Of a stretch of DNA of 64,000 nucleotides, positions 22,130 through 36,594 are shown in pieces. Made by a program: the position numbers and the translations under genes. The notes below the pieces were generated by a model. That model did no database searches and was not told the origin of the DNA. It worked only from the letters and a program-made list of their open reading frames with translations. Each line of letters starts with the position of its first letter. The stretch's first letter is position 1. Source of the DNA: Absidia repens. Taxonomy: Eukaryota > Mucoromycota > Mucoromycetes > Mucorales > Cunninghamellaceae. The DNA is taken from the NCBI GenBank assembly GCA_002105175.1, contig MCGE01000011.1, positions 682,001-746,000 on the forward strand. Reading direction: 5' to 3'.

Positions 22130-22770
22130 GTTGTGTGGGTTGAAGTCGCTTCGCTAAAAAAATGATCCATTCAAACCCCGCCCACGTGAATATTTATTTA
22201 CTCCCCATTTTTATTTTTTTCCTTCTCTTTTTCCTTTCAATTTCTTTTTTCTCTTTCATCATTCAACTTCAATGGGGCTATATTCACCAAGATTAGTTTC
22301 AGGACTAGTTTAGAAGAGTTTTCAGCTCAGGGATTAAAAGGTGCATGGGGAAGCCCTTTCATTTTGGAATCAGGATTTTGGACCACCATTAATTGGCTTT
22401 TGGAGTCTCCATTAACTTAGTTTAGTATTAGTTTGTCCATAGTTTTGCCTCTACATCTGAATAAAATATGTCTTTGTTATATACTTCAATGAAAATTGTC
22501 CCAATAGTCTTATTCATGTCTTGTACAACTTATTACCATTACCCTTTTTATTAGCGTTGACCGCTGTGGCTGTCCCTTCAATGACAAATAACCTTTTAGT
22601 CTTTCTCATGTCTTGTATATACAGTGTATTCGCCCTCATTTTATAGTAGACCTTATAGATTAGTATTACCCTATTTCAAATCTCACATCAGTGTCGCTCA
22701 TGCTTCGTCCAGTAGATCCTTCCATTAAAACCTCCTGGTGAAATGAATTTAGGTGGGGATGGGCATGTAG
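22130..22770 (+). repeat. Dispersed repeat S, near-complete copy
   Basis: Starts around a CCCGCCCACGTGAA block (22175), then a TC-rich tract, the conserved core (AGTTTAGAAG...GGGATTA...GCATGGGGAA, 22308-22382), a CTCCATTAACTTAGTTTAG segment, AATAAAATATG and an end near CCATTAAAACCTCC. The same order is found at 57460-58080 (+) and 58495-59170 (-). No long ORF; looks non-autonomous. The element class is unresolved. Confidence 0.7.
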
Positions 22771-23409
22771 TCGCCGTTATAAAGCATTTTGTACTGTTTT
22801 CTAACATCATTAAAAATGGAAGTCGCTTTTTATATGTCGATTTACCGGGATATCGTTTTCTATGTTGTAAACGTTGACTATGTTGGAGGATTACTGTAAT
22901 GAACTATTTAAAGGGCTCTAACAAATCTGTAATGGCTTTTTTTTTTTTTTTTTTTTTTTTTTTGCAGTTGTTTTTATTCAAAAATGTGCGGAATTTGATA
23001 AGGGATGCAATATCAAAAGGCTTTGTTTGAATGGTGCACTATATGAACATTCTCTTCGTCAGAACCAGTGGCGTAAAAGTATACACACACACACATACAC
23101 ACGCAAAAGGCAGTAGATGATAATAAAAATGATCTTGTTTCATTCTTTATTGATAAAAAAAAACGATGTAAAGCATATACACGATAAGAGAGGGGTTGTT
23201 GGGAAATAAATTTTGAGGGGTGTAAAATAATAAAATATTGAATAAAATAGAGCACAAAAGTCTAACTAAAAAAATAATAATTACATGAAAACTAAACTAT
23301 GTCTATTTTCTACTGGTGTTGTTGATGTTGATGTTGTTATTGTTGCGGAGAGCGTTGATATATAATCCATTCTATTCTACAATGATGGGTTTTATTGGAG
23401 GGAAGCAAT

Positions 23410-25837
<2,428 letters not shown>

Positions 25838-26369
25838 TGTGAGTCTAAATGAGGTAGGAGGATGGATAAGAAGAAAGAGAAAAAAAAAAAGTAAAGAAAA
25901 AGAAAGAAAAAGGAAAAGGCAAAAAAAGCGAAAAAGTTTCAATGTTTAAACGAAAATTTGACCCAAGAGCGGAGATAAAACTTTTTTTTTCTTTGGAGTG
26001 TTCTGGCAAATTCACAAAAAATCTGCCAGGGGTACAAAGCATTATCGTTCATGAGTCAAACTTTATCCCGATCTTATATATAAACAAAGCCTTCTTTTTT
26101 AACCATGCTCTTTTCCATTATTATTACTTTCTTCTTATAGCTGGTCAACACTTTGCTTTTTTTTTTCTAAACAACCTTTGTTCTCTGAAAGGATTTTTGA
26201 AGAAAATAAACCGGGATGGTAGTTTTTGGTTTTGGCGGGTTTGAACGGATAAACTATTATTATCTTGGACATTGAAGATTATTCATTATGTTTCGCTGGC
26301 GATCCTGATCAATGAAAACAATACTTTTCTTTTTGTATCATAATATAAACAAATTTATAAATGATATTA
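25838..26369. promoter_or_regulatory. Hsp70 upstream region
   Basis: Contains purine-rich runs next to the start and spaced TTC/GAA triplets around 26000-26020, but no clean heat-shock element of three alternating units that I would call. No exon supported. Confidence 0.35.
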
Positions 26370-26651
26370 TTACTTGTCTATATGATAATGTCGAATTCCT
26401 TGATATTGTTGATAGTGTCTGTTGTAAATGACAGTAGAACGTAAAAACGGCGCTAGTGATTCTTTAGCAGCAAAGGTAGAGCGGTGTTTAAATTGAACCG
26501 GAGACACCCAGTAAAAATGAATGAAGACACAAACCAATGAGAGTAATGGAGCGATGGTATACAAATCGGAGGAGAGTAAATGTATAGGATAGTAAAAATA
26601 AAGTAACAAAACAAAAAAACAACAACAAAAAAAAAAAAAAAAGTTCAGCAT
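26370..26651 (-). CDS. Hypothetical small membrane protein
   Basis: A 93-codon frame. The N-terminal 50 residues are strongly hydrophobic (Phe/Cys/Leu, partly encoded by a T run), including YTIAPLLSLVCVFIHFYW. The C-terminal part is polar and basic (FKHRSTFAAKESLAPFLRST...YHIDK). It is divergent from RAMP4 across a 249-bp spacer. I recognise no family. The poly-T coding start is suspicious; the C-terminal composition looks more protein-like. Confidence 0.3.
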   Translation of the reverse strand: MLNFFFFFCCCFFVLLLYFYYPIHLLSSDLYTIAPLLSLVCVFIHFYWVSPVQFKHRSTFAAKESLAPFLRSTVIYNRHYQQYQGIRHYHIDK

Positions 26652-26900
26652 GAGATTTTTTCATACATCACTTTACTCCACTCATCATTTTAGTGTGATC
26701 GTAGATCCAAACCCGAACCTTGCAAAGAAGAAAAAGGCTCAATGTCATCTGGGCTTGAATGTTTGACCCAATAAAATCCATTCACATATCCCAAAATTAA
26801 AAGGGGTCATTTTTTAAAAATTCTTGAGAAAAATGCATATATATATATATATATATATTTTCTCTTCATACCAATTCTCTCACAATTTATTTATATTACC
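26652..26900. promoter_or_regulatory. Region upstream of RAMP4 with AT dinucleotide tract
   Basis: An (AT)n tract at 26837-26858 lies about 45 bp before the RAMP4 ATG. TATA-like function is possible but not shown. Confidence 0.4.
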
Positions 26901-27336
26901 ATGGTAAAACTGAAAGAAAATTTTCTGGGACAGACGTAGCTATTTTACTTGTACATTAACTGTTAACGTTTCTGTCTTCTTAGACTTCTGCATTACCAAC
27001 TCTCCGTAAGAAGAACGCTGTTTACCAAAGCAATGTGAACAAACGAGGACATGTGAAATCTTCTCTGGTATGTGCGCCGTTAAAATAATACAGTGTTTAT
27101 ATACTAATAACGATGGTTTGTATCCATTTTTTATAGAAATCAAATAACGGTATCAGACTACCAGTTCCGTATTGGGTGCTTGGGATGCTTGCATTTGCAC
27201 TTATTGGTGGCGGTAAGATTATATGATATCATAAACGGAGGACAATGAACTTTTTTGTTTGTTTTTGCATTACTCACGGCTCTTTTATATATATACTCAA
27301 GTAGCTATATTACAAATCATTGATATTCTATTTTGA
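26901..27336 (+). CDS. RAMP4/SERP1 (Ysy6-like) stress-associated ER membrane protein
   Basis: A tail-anchored protein of the ER translocon that supports membrane protein stability under stress. Four exons (26901-26903, 26984-27067, 27137-27212, 27305-27336) join in frame into 64 residues. The first coding exon is the ATG alone, followed at once by the donor GTAAAA. The protein has the basic N-terminal half of the family (LRKKNAVYQSNVNKRGHVKS), a short Pro-containing linker, and one membrane span (YWVLGMLAFALIGGAILQII). The ending ILQIIDILF corresponds to the IFQIIQ motif of animal RAMP4. The length matches (65-66 aa). The gene is too short and too split to show as an ORF. Confidence 0.9.
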
Positions 27337-27665
27337 AATAAAATTACTGTCATTATTGTTGTTATCATGTTTATTAGGCTTTTGTTTGATTTATATACCT
27401 ATATTGTAGCATGTGGAGTCATAATGTGCGGTGCCTTTTTTTGTTGCACCATAATTCACTTCTTACTCAGACTTCCTTTTTTAAAAAATCAACCCCCTTC
27501 TTTTTTCTCTCTCTCATTCTCTCTCTCTCTCGTTTCACCTTTATTGTTATATATTTTGTATCCTTCTCTTTCATTCTTTTATTTTTTACACCTACGTACT
27601 GTTTTGACACCCTCTCTATCATATCTCTTCCTCGTTCAACACTTCGCATCATATAACTCACGCAT

Positions 27666-28755
27666 ATGACAAAGGTAGTTTTAAAAAAAAAAGGTCGTTC
27701 TTGCGCGTATTAATATGTACTATGAAATATACAAACTCACGACTCTAGATTCCCCGAAGAAAACTTGTAGTGGTAGGTGATGGCCACTGCGGTAAGTCCA
27801 AACATACACTCGCTCTATTTAATTTTCCCTCTCTCATACGCATATTATGGATTGAATGACTGTTGCTTGTATCATAGGAAAGACTAGTTTATTAGTGGTA
27901 TACCAAAAGGGTGCTTTTCCAGAGGTAAGACACGTCTTATTTGTATTACTTATTCATAGCTGGCATGTCATTTGTCGTTAAATTTATGCGACTCACCTTT
28001 ATTTATTTTATATCTACATATTTTGGCAAAAAAGAGGTATGTACCGACTGTTTTTGAAAACTACATTGCAAATGTACAGCTGGATAATCGAACGGTAGAA
28101 TTGGCTCTATGGGACACAGCAGGTAAGACAAAAAAAACATATCCTCAACCTAACTTTATATATTACTCACTATTTGTTCCATGATAGGCCAAGAAGAATA
28201 CGATCGACTGCGACCTTTGTCATATCCTGAAGCCAACGTGATTCTTATTTGTTTTGCCATTGACCAGCATGCCTCATTTGCTAACGTACAACATCGAGTA
28301 AGCAGAGAAAAATTACAAATATGATAGAATACGCGATGACTTCTGTGTATACTCACATCTCTATTTTACTTGTTATGTCATCATGTCTTTTGATTTTAGT
28401 GGCTACCAGAAGTGACTCATTTTTGTGAAGATGTGCCCAAGCTATTAGTTGGAACAAAAAGTGATCTTCGGGACGATAATAGCAATAGCGTACAATTCAA
28501 AGCTACTAGGAAGCAACTGATTTCTTTTGAAGAGGTATTAGACGAAGTGATTTCACATACATATCATGATAATATGGCTTATTATTTTATTATATGAATT
28601 AGGGCGAGCGACTTGGACGAGAAATTGGTGCCAAATATTATGAATGCAGTGCAAAACAAAATCAAAACGTCAACGAAGTTATATCTGCAGCTACAAGGTC
28701 GGCTATGAGTGGTGGAATCAAGCATCTTCATCGCAAGTATTGCAAAGTTCTTTAG
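27666..28755 (+). CDS. Rho-family small GTPase
   Basis: A membrane-attached GTP switch for polarity and actin or cell-wall control. Exons 27666-27674, 27749-27791, 27878-27924, 28035-28122, 28188-28297, 28400-28534 and 28603-28755 give 194 residues. The start exon codes only M-T-K and rests on splice logic (AAG|GTAGTT ... CTCTAG|ATTCCC). The P-loop reads GDGHCGKTSLL; Rho proteins normally have Ala where this has His. Switch I is YVPTVFENY, switch [20 protein letters not shown]. The specificity motifs are GTKSDL and CSAK, with a Rho-type insert between them. The C-terminus CKVL is a CaaL box, which predicts geranylgeranylation. It is divergent enough that I do not assign Rho1-4 or Cdc42. Confidence 0.9.
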
Positions 28756-29595
28756 GTACCTCCTCATATAGTACTGCCTTGCATAGTTTTATATCATATA
28801 TTTTATCTCTTTCGGCCGAATCCCAGATACTTTGTCCCTGTATTCTCCTTTACATTATCATCTTTATTATTATATGTATAGTATATTTAAATGATATGTT
28901 TGCTTATTATTTTAGTTTTTGACCCTTTGCAGTGGGTTTTTTTCAATGTCTTTTGTCCTTTGTGAATAAAAACAATACCATTTTTACCATTTTTATTGTT
29001 TCTGTTGTTGTTGTATTGTGTTTTTTAAATGTTGTATGATACTTATTGTATTAACATTATTTTTATTCTGTGCTTTGATAAATATGATGGATATATTGAC
29101 CGCTCCAAGTAACTAGCCTAGTGATCAAAAAAGGAAATCATAACAAACGTTTATAGAAAGGATCTTTTTTACATTAATGTGTTATCATATTCTCAAACTG
29201 TCATATGTCAACTCAAGTTCAGTTTGTAAAATCCATATGATATGACAGCGATGATTTGTTTTTGTTGTTGTTCTTCTTCTTCTTTGGTTGTAGCTCCCAA
29301 TTGAACATTTATATTTCATGCGTAGATGACAGCAAGTTGGATGAGGATGCTTTGTGCCATGTGATTTATAAGCTCATGTCAACTCATCCAATCAAAATGA
29401 GGAGAAACATTTGATTTTGATCACCACATGTTCTCAACCACGACTCGATAAAATGCGCCAGCTTAGTTTGTTAAACTCCGCGAAAACCCTCTTGGTCGAT
29501 ACTTTTTTTATTATTTAAACACGATACGATACGACCTCTTGAAACTGTCTCTTGAATTCGATCAATACACAACAAGTGTCCATAGAAGTACTATA
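28756..29595. other. Intergenic, nothing recognised
   Basis: AT-rich spacer. GTGAATAAAAACAATACC near 28960 is a likely polyadenylation region of the Rho gene. No supported exon. Confidence 0.5.
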
Positions 29596-29712
29596 ATGCC
29601 AGCCGATAGATCCGTCAAGAAATTAGCTTTGCCACGGCCGTATCCTGTCCCTCCAAACCCGGCTGCACCTCCGTCGTCACCGTCCGCGGCTTCGGAACTC
29701 TTCTCAAAATGA
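29596..29712 (+). CDS. Small Pro/Ala/Ser-rich ORF
   Basis: A complete 38-codon frame (MPADRSVKKLALPRPYPVPP...) that is markedly more GC-rich than its AT-rich surroundings. It is preceded by an about 50-bp leader and followed by AT-rich sequence. No family recognised. It could be a small conserved gene or a leader ORF; no splice donor is seen in it. Confidence 0.35.
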   Translation: MPADRSVKKLALPRPYPVPPNPAAPPSSPSAASELFSK

Positions 29713-29922
29713 TGAAAATTATATTACAAGCAATTCATTATACATACATATATATAACTATACCAACTGCACTTAGTAATTATAGAAAAAGTACGATCAT
29801 TCATCCATTACGCAATGACCACCGTTTACCTGCCATTGTCGGTGTTTAAATCAAGAATAATAAATATGTACAAAAAGTAAACCTTTTCTCTTTTTTCTCT
29901 TCATTTACTTTATCATTGTATC

Positions 29923-31442
29923 ATGGATTCCTCCGAATATTCGTTAAGATTAGATAAAGGCATTATTCCAACAAAGGATACCAAGATTGTTTTGGCAAAC
30001 ACGTTGAAAGTGCCTCCTCTAGGTAAATCGTCCCGTAGAGTACCTGACCTATGCTGTCTACACAGGGGGTTCCCTGTGGGATAGTAACTTTGGCGACATA
30101 TCAACTCACTTAGACTACTTTTTTTTCTTTCTCTATTTATTATAGCTATTGGTACCTGGCAATTTGGGGACACTACTTGTAAGTTAATCTACGTGCTGTG
30201 TTTTCGATAAAAGACGTGATCTCTAACGTCCCCTTTTTTTTTTTGGTTTAGTCTGGGGCTGGACACCCGACGCTGTGAAGGACGCGAAATTGGCGTATGA
30301 TTTGGCGTGCTCCAATGGTCTTACGTTTTTTGATACTGGTAAGGGACGAGGGAATTATGATACAGATATGACTTGATGAAGGACCTGACCTTTTTTTTTT
30401 TTTTTTTCTCATTGGCCCATTAGCCGAAGTATATGGAAATGGCGAATCTGAACGTGAAATCGGCTCTTTCCGGAAAGAATACAGTAAAGAACAACAAGAC
30501 GAGCAAACCATTGCCACAAAATTCTATCCTTCTGAAGATCGAACACAGTTTCCTGATGTTTTACTCTCTGCCTTGAAGGACTCTTTGGATCGACTTGGTA
30601 TGGTCAAGGCTGATCTTTATCAAATCCATGCCGCTATTCACCCAGCTAGCATTGAAGTGGTTGGTAAGCTTACGTATTACATAAGAGAGAAGACATGGAA
30701 GCGGAAATTGAAAATTGGTGATACACCTTTGCTGATCCTTCTTTCTTTAAAAAAAAATAGCCAACGCACTAGCTGACGCAGTGGATGCTGGACTGGTAAA
30801 AACGGTCGGGGTCTCCAACTATGGTCTGGAAGAAATCAAAACAATGCATGCTGCTTTAAAGAAACGTGGTATTCAACTGGCATCTAATCAAGTCTCATTC
30901 TCCTTGATCCGAACCATCCCTGAAAAGTCTGGCTTGATTCAGTTATGTCATGATCTTGGTGTCGCCGTCCTCGCTTATTCTCGTAAGTGACATATATTTT
31001 TTTTAAGGAAGGTGGAGGAGGGGAAAGAAGTAGTCAAGAAACATATTTGGATACATTCTTACACTTCGTTGTTTATTGCATGGTTGGTGAAACTCATACT
31101 ATCATAGCTATCGGAATGGGATTATTGACTGGCAAATTTGGAAGCAAGGGACCATGGCCAAAAGCAAGAAACAGAACATTTAGCGCGCTGGATCCTGATC
31201 AATTGGAAAAATTACTGGATACTGTGGCATCACTGGCTACCAAATACGACCGCCCACAATCCGCTATTGCTTTGAATTGGATTATTGCCAAAGGTGTTAT
31301 CCCCTTGGCTGGTGTGCGCACACCAGATCATGTCAAACAAAATGCAACGGCTCTTGGATTTGTCTTGGCTGATGAAGATATCAAGGCTTTGGATCAATTT
31401 GCATTTGAAGGGTCCAACAACAAGGAATGGCAACACGGATAA
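29923..31442 (+). CDS. Aldo/keto reductase
   Basis: An NADP(H)-dependent carbonyl reductase of the AKR fold, substrate unknown. Exons 29923-30022, 30146-30178, 30252-30338, 30424-30663, 30761-30982 and 31108-31442 give 338 residues. The catalytic tetrad can be placed: Asp and Tyr in FFDTAEVYGNGESE, Lys in TIATKFYP and His in DLYQIHA. SNYGLEEI and the C-terminal AIALNWIIAKGVIPLAGVR with DHVKQNATALGF match the cofactor-binding part of the family. It most resembles the plant/fungal pyridoxal reductase-like or auxin-induced AKR group (GMGLLTGKFG). No targeting signal is seen. Neighbours give no pathway hint. Confidence 0.92.
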
Positions 31443-31667
31443 TTATTTCTCTATTGCTCTCTTTTAAGCACTTTATGTAGTTTTAGTTAGGTGTTAGTTT
31501 ACAGTTTTTAGTTATCAAAGCAGTGTATGGACCAGGGGATAGAAATGTTCGATATTTAGAATAGTATATCTTCTCAATAAAGTATCATATAACTACAATA
31601 TTTTACGACTCAATTGTGTTAGACTACTATATTATGTGGAATTAATCTTAGGAATTACTGGTGTCGC

Positions 31668-31701
<34 letters not shown>

Positions 31702-32124
31702 GGTGTGCTTTAAAAGGGGCGTATTTCCTTATTCAGACAACTGATAGAAGTGTCTGACGAAAAAACATGACATAGGCGATGCAAAATAAACGCAAAATTT
31801 GCTTTATGTATGTAAAAAGTCCATTATATTAGTTAAATGAGCTTCGACTATGTATGTTATTTTTACAGTCATATAATATGCGCTCATTTCCACTTATCTT
31901 CTATGCTTCCTTCACTGTCTTTTTTTTATGCGTTCACCGCAGTCATTTTTTTAACCATTCAAGAGATTTCTTCAACCCCTGTGTACTGTATGAAGTCCAG
32001 TGGTTCATACTTACACCATGTAAATGGAGAGCTAAGCACAACGGATACATGGTCGAGGTTGCCTCATATGGTGCAAACAGTTTATAGTCTAAATATTCCA
32101 ACATTAATTTTGAAAGCCTACGGC

Positions 32125-32126
<2 letters not shown>
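31443..32126. other. 3' flank of the reductase and start of repeat island
   Basis: AATAAAGTATC at 31576 is a likely polyadenylation signal. A run of about 29 A occurs near 31671-31699. No gene seen. Confidence 0.5.

Positions 32127-32219
<93 letters not shown>
32127..32219. repeat. (TTA)n trinucleotide microsatellite, about 31 units
   Basis: A perfect run of about 93 bp. It creates artificial poly-Tyr and poly-Asn frames on the two strands. Confidence 0.98.
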
Positions 32220-32220
<1 letters not shown>

Positions 32221-34522
32221 GGATTTGAACAGTACAGGTTATGATAAACATGAATCCGTATCTTGTTTTTCAACTTTCATAATAATAGTAAAAGCTTTAG
32301 GCATTTAAAGTTGGTCGATCCAGGCTGCAAGGGATGGGTTGAAACACTTGGGGATTGGTCAGTGTAATAAAACGCACGTGGCACTCCGTATAAGACAGCA
32401 TAAAGCAGAGATTCGATTAGCAACCGAAGAATGTTGGTGCAAATTTTTAACAATATAGATATATTGGCTGTGATGACGATGTATGCATCCCAGTATTTTT
32501 TTTTTTTTGACAATTACAAGATGATTAGTCGATCTTTTTTAGATTGCTTTTGTTCGCCCTGAATGAAGAGGCTCAAAAGACTCTTGCGGACATTTAAAAA
32601 GTGAGTGGTTTTTTTTTTGCACCTTTGTGTCTTTCTTCTTCCATTTTTTTTTAAAAAACATCATTAGCAACTTCAATGAAGTATTGAACGTCTTGGTTCA
32701 GTGTTAGAATGTGAATCAGGGGCATTTTGAAAAATGCAATACAAACATGCAAAGGGACACCCTTTAATTTTGGATTCAGGATTTAGAATCTACCATTAGA
32801 TTAGGCTTTGTGTTGCGATTAGTGCTATGGAACTGTCCTTAGATTGATTTCGTGTTGGTCCTTATATTTACATCTGAACCAGCCCCCTCCCCCTGCCTCA
32901 CCCTCGCTCGGCACCCCACACCACCCCCACCCCCACCCCAAAAAACTCATTCAAATAAATTATATATACATATAGTAACAAAAATTATTAAAATTTATTC
33001 CAATAAAATGAGTGGATGGTTTACATGAAAAAATTCCACAAATAACTCCCTTCAACAGCTAATTATGAGAAAAAAAGAAGGCGGTGGCAATATTCATACT
33101 CCGCATAAGTTTTTTTATTTATCATGTCGTTTCCCTTTTTCCCATTCTTTTCCCCCTTTTTTTTTCATGAAATGATGATGATCTTGGATTAGTATTAGAA
33201 TTTGAATCAGGGGCATTTTAGAAAAATGCAATACAAATATCATGGGGAAACCCTTTCATTTTGTATTCGTGATTTGGGACCGCCGTTAGATTAACCTCAC
33301 CATAGCATCTCACCATAGCATAACTGAACCACCAATAGTTTAGTTTAATGTTAGTTTGTCATAGTTTGTAGCTACAGTAGCTGCATCACAATAAAATATG
33401 CTTGTCTCTTTTCATCAATAGTCTATTTGTCATACATTTACATTGCTTCTTTTATCGAATGGGTACACATGAACATAGAAAAAAAAAAAAAAACTGGGAC
33501 GTGTGCGTATGTGTGAAACAGAAATGGGTTGGGTACTAAATAGACTTCGTCCACCACATTGATTGGTGGAGAAAAGATTTACTGAAGTGGGTTATATAGG
33601 GTCTCAGCTCATTTTCAGTGAAAAATGATATTTTCCATGACCTACAAATAAATCGTTCTCAGTTAATGTGTCTCAGTGGGGTGCAGGAGTAATAATCTCC
33701 TAGCGGTTTTATTCTCAGAGCTAACTTGGAAAAAGGAGAAGACTGGATGAATTGATTGGTGGAAAAGAGAAATAAAGGCATGGGATTGGGTAGAAAGCCG
33801 GCAAAAAGCAACTGCGTTCTAGCACTAGTAATCTAGCTGGGCTTTAAAAATCTGATGACAGTTTGTCTTTGATACTGTTCAATAAATCATGTCTTGTATT
33901 TTTATCTTTAGTATGTGTGGAATAGCGTATATAAAAAAAATAAAAAAAATAAAAAGTAGAAATGAGACAGGTAGAATTAAGTGAGATTCTTGTATATGGT
34001 TTTTATTAATAAAAATGTCACTCTTTATATACTATATCTTTTGTTTCATTGGAAATAGATATTACATGGGTTTATTGTTATTATTATTTTTTATCATGAT
34101 CATCATCTTTATTATAATCGTATGATGTTCTGATATTAGGCGTATGATGATATGGTTGATGTTATTGCAAGGGTATTTTATTTTCTTTTATTCTATTTTA
34201 TGGGACCTAGTGATTTCATGAAGTGAATCATTGTTTTCTTTTCTTCCATCACAATGTTGCGTGATTATTTATTTTTATCATGCAGTGTTCCTAATCGGTA
34301 TTTCGATTTCTTCAGGAACAGGTTTTATTTTTATGCCATCATTTTTCATGATGCGACAGTATGTCTTCCTCATTCATTTAGTTTGTCCTTCAATAGTAGA
34401 TGCCTTTCTGTCACCTCGCTCTTTTAAACTAGCGTTGACTATCCCTCAGGATACGTTTGTTTCTACCACAATAAAATATATCCCTTTTATTTTCAATAGC
34501 CATTGACTTTAAGTTATGTTGG
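32220..34522. other. Gene-free region with decayed repeat fragments
   Basis: Weak copies of the repeat core occur on the plus strand at about 32700-32890 and 33190-33430 (the second retains CATGGGGAAACCCTTTCATTTTG). A C-rich patch lies at 32880-32940. 33500-34520 shows no match I can name; it ends with ACAATAAAATATATCCC, like the 3' part of repeat S. No supported gene. Confidence 0.5.
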
Positions 34523-34845
34523 TGTTGTAAAATAAAAATAATAAAGTCAAAAGTACGATGAGAATGTTGTTCACCTTTATTTGATATAAATCAAGCATCT
34601 TTTTATAATGATGTGATTATGGTATGAAACAGTATAACTACTACTACGGTTTGATATAATAAATGGGTTTCTTTTTCAAAGACATGAAAAAGTGGAATCA
34701 GATCATGACACCCATATATGATCTGAGCCCTTGCATTGTAGCACTGGATTTCAATCTATTTTTATTTCACTTGCATTGTGCCTGATTCACATCAATGTTA
34801 CACTTTATTTTATTTTATTGCTACATTCATATGCAAAATGCAACA
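34523..34845 (+). repeat. Solo LTR, family A
   Basis: Bounded by TGTTGTAAAATA...AATGCAACA and flanked by the 5-bp duplication GTTGG (34518-34522 and 34846-34850). About 323 bp. Closely similar copies lie at 35303, 39178 and 55619. Confidence 0.92.
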
Positions 34846-34850
34846 GTTGG

Positions 34851-35297
34851 CACTATATTGAACCTCTTTATTTTAAGATTGTATATAGTATGCAAACCAA
34901 TCCTTCTGTGTGTTTTATATTGTTGTATTTGTGATACCCAAACCTATTTCCCATCTTCCACATCTTTATTTATTTATACCCCGCTCCGCATTTCTTTCAC
35001 TTTGACATTTTGACAGGTACTACCCTATACCTTATTTTATTCATACTTCATCACCCCCTAAATTACTTCCCCAACATCACTTCAGATTATCCCAATTTGT
35101 AACCATTTCACTATGACTCACTTAGCTATAGAAAAAGATATAAATATGACATGTTTGAATATTAAATAAAAAGAGTAACCAATCGTATCACTTATTTGTA
35201 CCTTTGCGTTTATTTCACATATGTATTTCATACCTTCACTTTGAAAAGTCATATCGAATTTCCGAGTATTTTTTTTTATTGATTATAATAGAAAATA
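34851..35297. other. Spacer between two family A solo LTRs
   Basis: AT-rich, no exon or known repeat recognised. Confidence 0.4.
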
Positions 35298-35302
35298 ATG
35301 AC

Positions 35303-35649
35303 TGTTGTATTTTGCATATGAGTGTAGCAATGAAATAAAATAAAGTGTGACATTGATGTGAATCATGCACAATGTAAATGAAATAAATTTAAATTTAAAT
35401 ACAGCGCTACAATGCAAGGGCTCAGATCATATATGGGTGTCATGATCTGATTTCACTTTTTCATGTCTTTGAAAAAGAAACCCATTTATTATATCAAACC
35501 GTAGTAGTAGTTATACTGTTTCATACCATAATCACATCATTATAAAAAGATGTTTGATTTATATCAAATAAAGGTTATCAACATTCTCATCTTATTTTTT
35601 ATTTTTATTTTACTTTTATTTTATTTTATAAAAAACCTAAACTACAACA
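35303..35649 (-). repeat. Solo LTR, family A, inverted
   Basis: Reverse orientation copy (plus strand TGTTGTATTTTGC...CTACAACA), 347 bp, flanked by the duplication ATGAC (35298-35302 and 35650-35654). Confidence 0.92.
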
Positions 35650-36594
35650 ATGACCAATATGACACTAAAAATATACTATGCTATATCATGTTACTAAGAC
35701 TACTAAGGTGATAGTGGGCGATAGTGTAGAGGCAGTTATTATGACTGTAGGCTTTTAGCTGTGAGCTTATAGGCGTAAACTTTAGAGCATTGCACAATTA
35801 ATTGCATGAGAGATGGATGGTTTGTTTGGTGACAAAAAATGATTGTATAATATTTCTAAAGATACATGGAAAATTTGAAGTTGAACGGTTTCGTAGTTCG
35901 TTTTATATAAAGCGAAGAAGAGTATATTGCAGGTTAATTGGATTTTGCAGGCTGTAAAGCCAGATGGGTGTGAATTCAACCGCCGCCGCCGGCAATCTGG
36001 ATTGTTGATCCAAAAAAAAAAAATGGGAGCGCAAATCCAAAAAAAAAGACAAGTCAACGGGAATGAGCCAACATCTGTTCACTGTTTTTGGCTCATTGTG
36101 GACCTGGTGGTTTTGGCTTTCTGTTTAGAAATAGTTTAGAAGGGTTTTAGAAAAGGGATCTCAACAAGCATGGGGAAACCCTTTCATTTTGATTCTAGAA
36201 TCTTGGGAAATGTCTTGATTAGCTTAGTACATGTATATGTCTTTTTTTCTTCAATAAAACATATATCTGCTTCCTTAAACCTTGTCTTTGTTTGAAATAA
36301 ATGTTTGTTTAAGCTTCATTAGAAGTTTGGAGATCGCCATTTATAGAGATCCCTTTTAGAAATCCCTTTTTATCGTACATCGTACATCGTTCCTTCTTCT
36401 ACACCATTCATCTAGATTCGCACCTCTCTCAGCTACTATTAGCGGCCCCCCTATTTTTACATCTTCTTTCCTTTTAGTATAGTATTGACTACGTATCATT
36501 ATTCAATAAAAGCTTTTTTATTTTGCAATGAACAATGGAATGGCAAAGCTATTCTACTGTGACAGGCTATTGTACATACTATTCTATTGCGGTA

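Noticed and set aside
26000..26030. Heat-shock element upstream of Hsp70
   Set aside because: Isolated TTC/GAA triplets do not form three alternating units at the right spacing.
31837..32251. Poly-Tyr / poly-Asn proteins
   Set aside because: Product of the TTA trinucleotide microsatellite.
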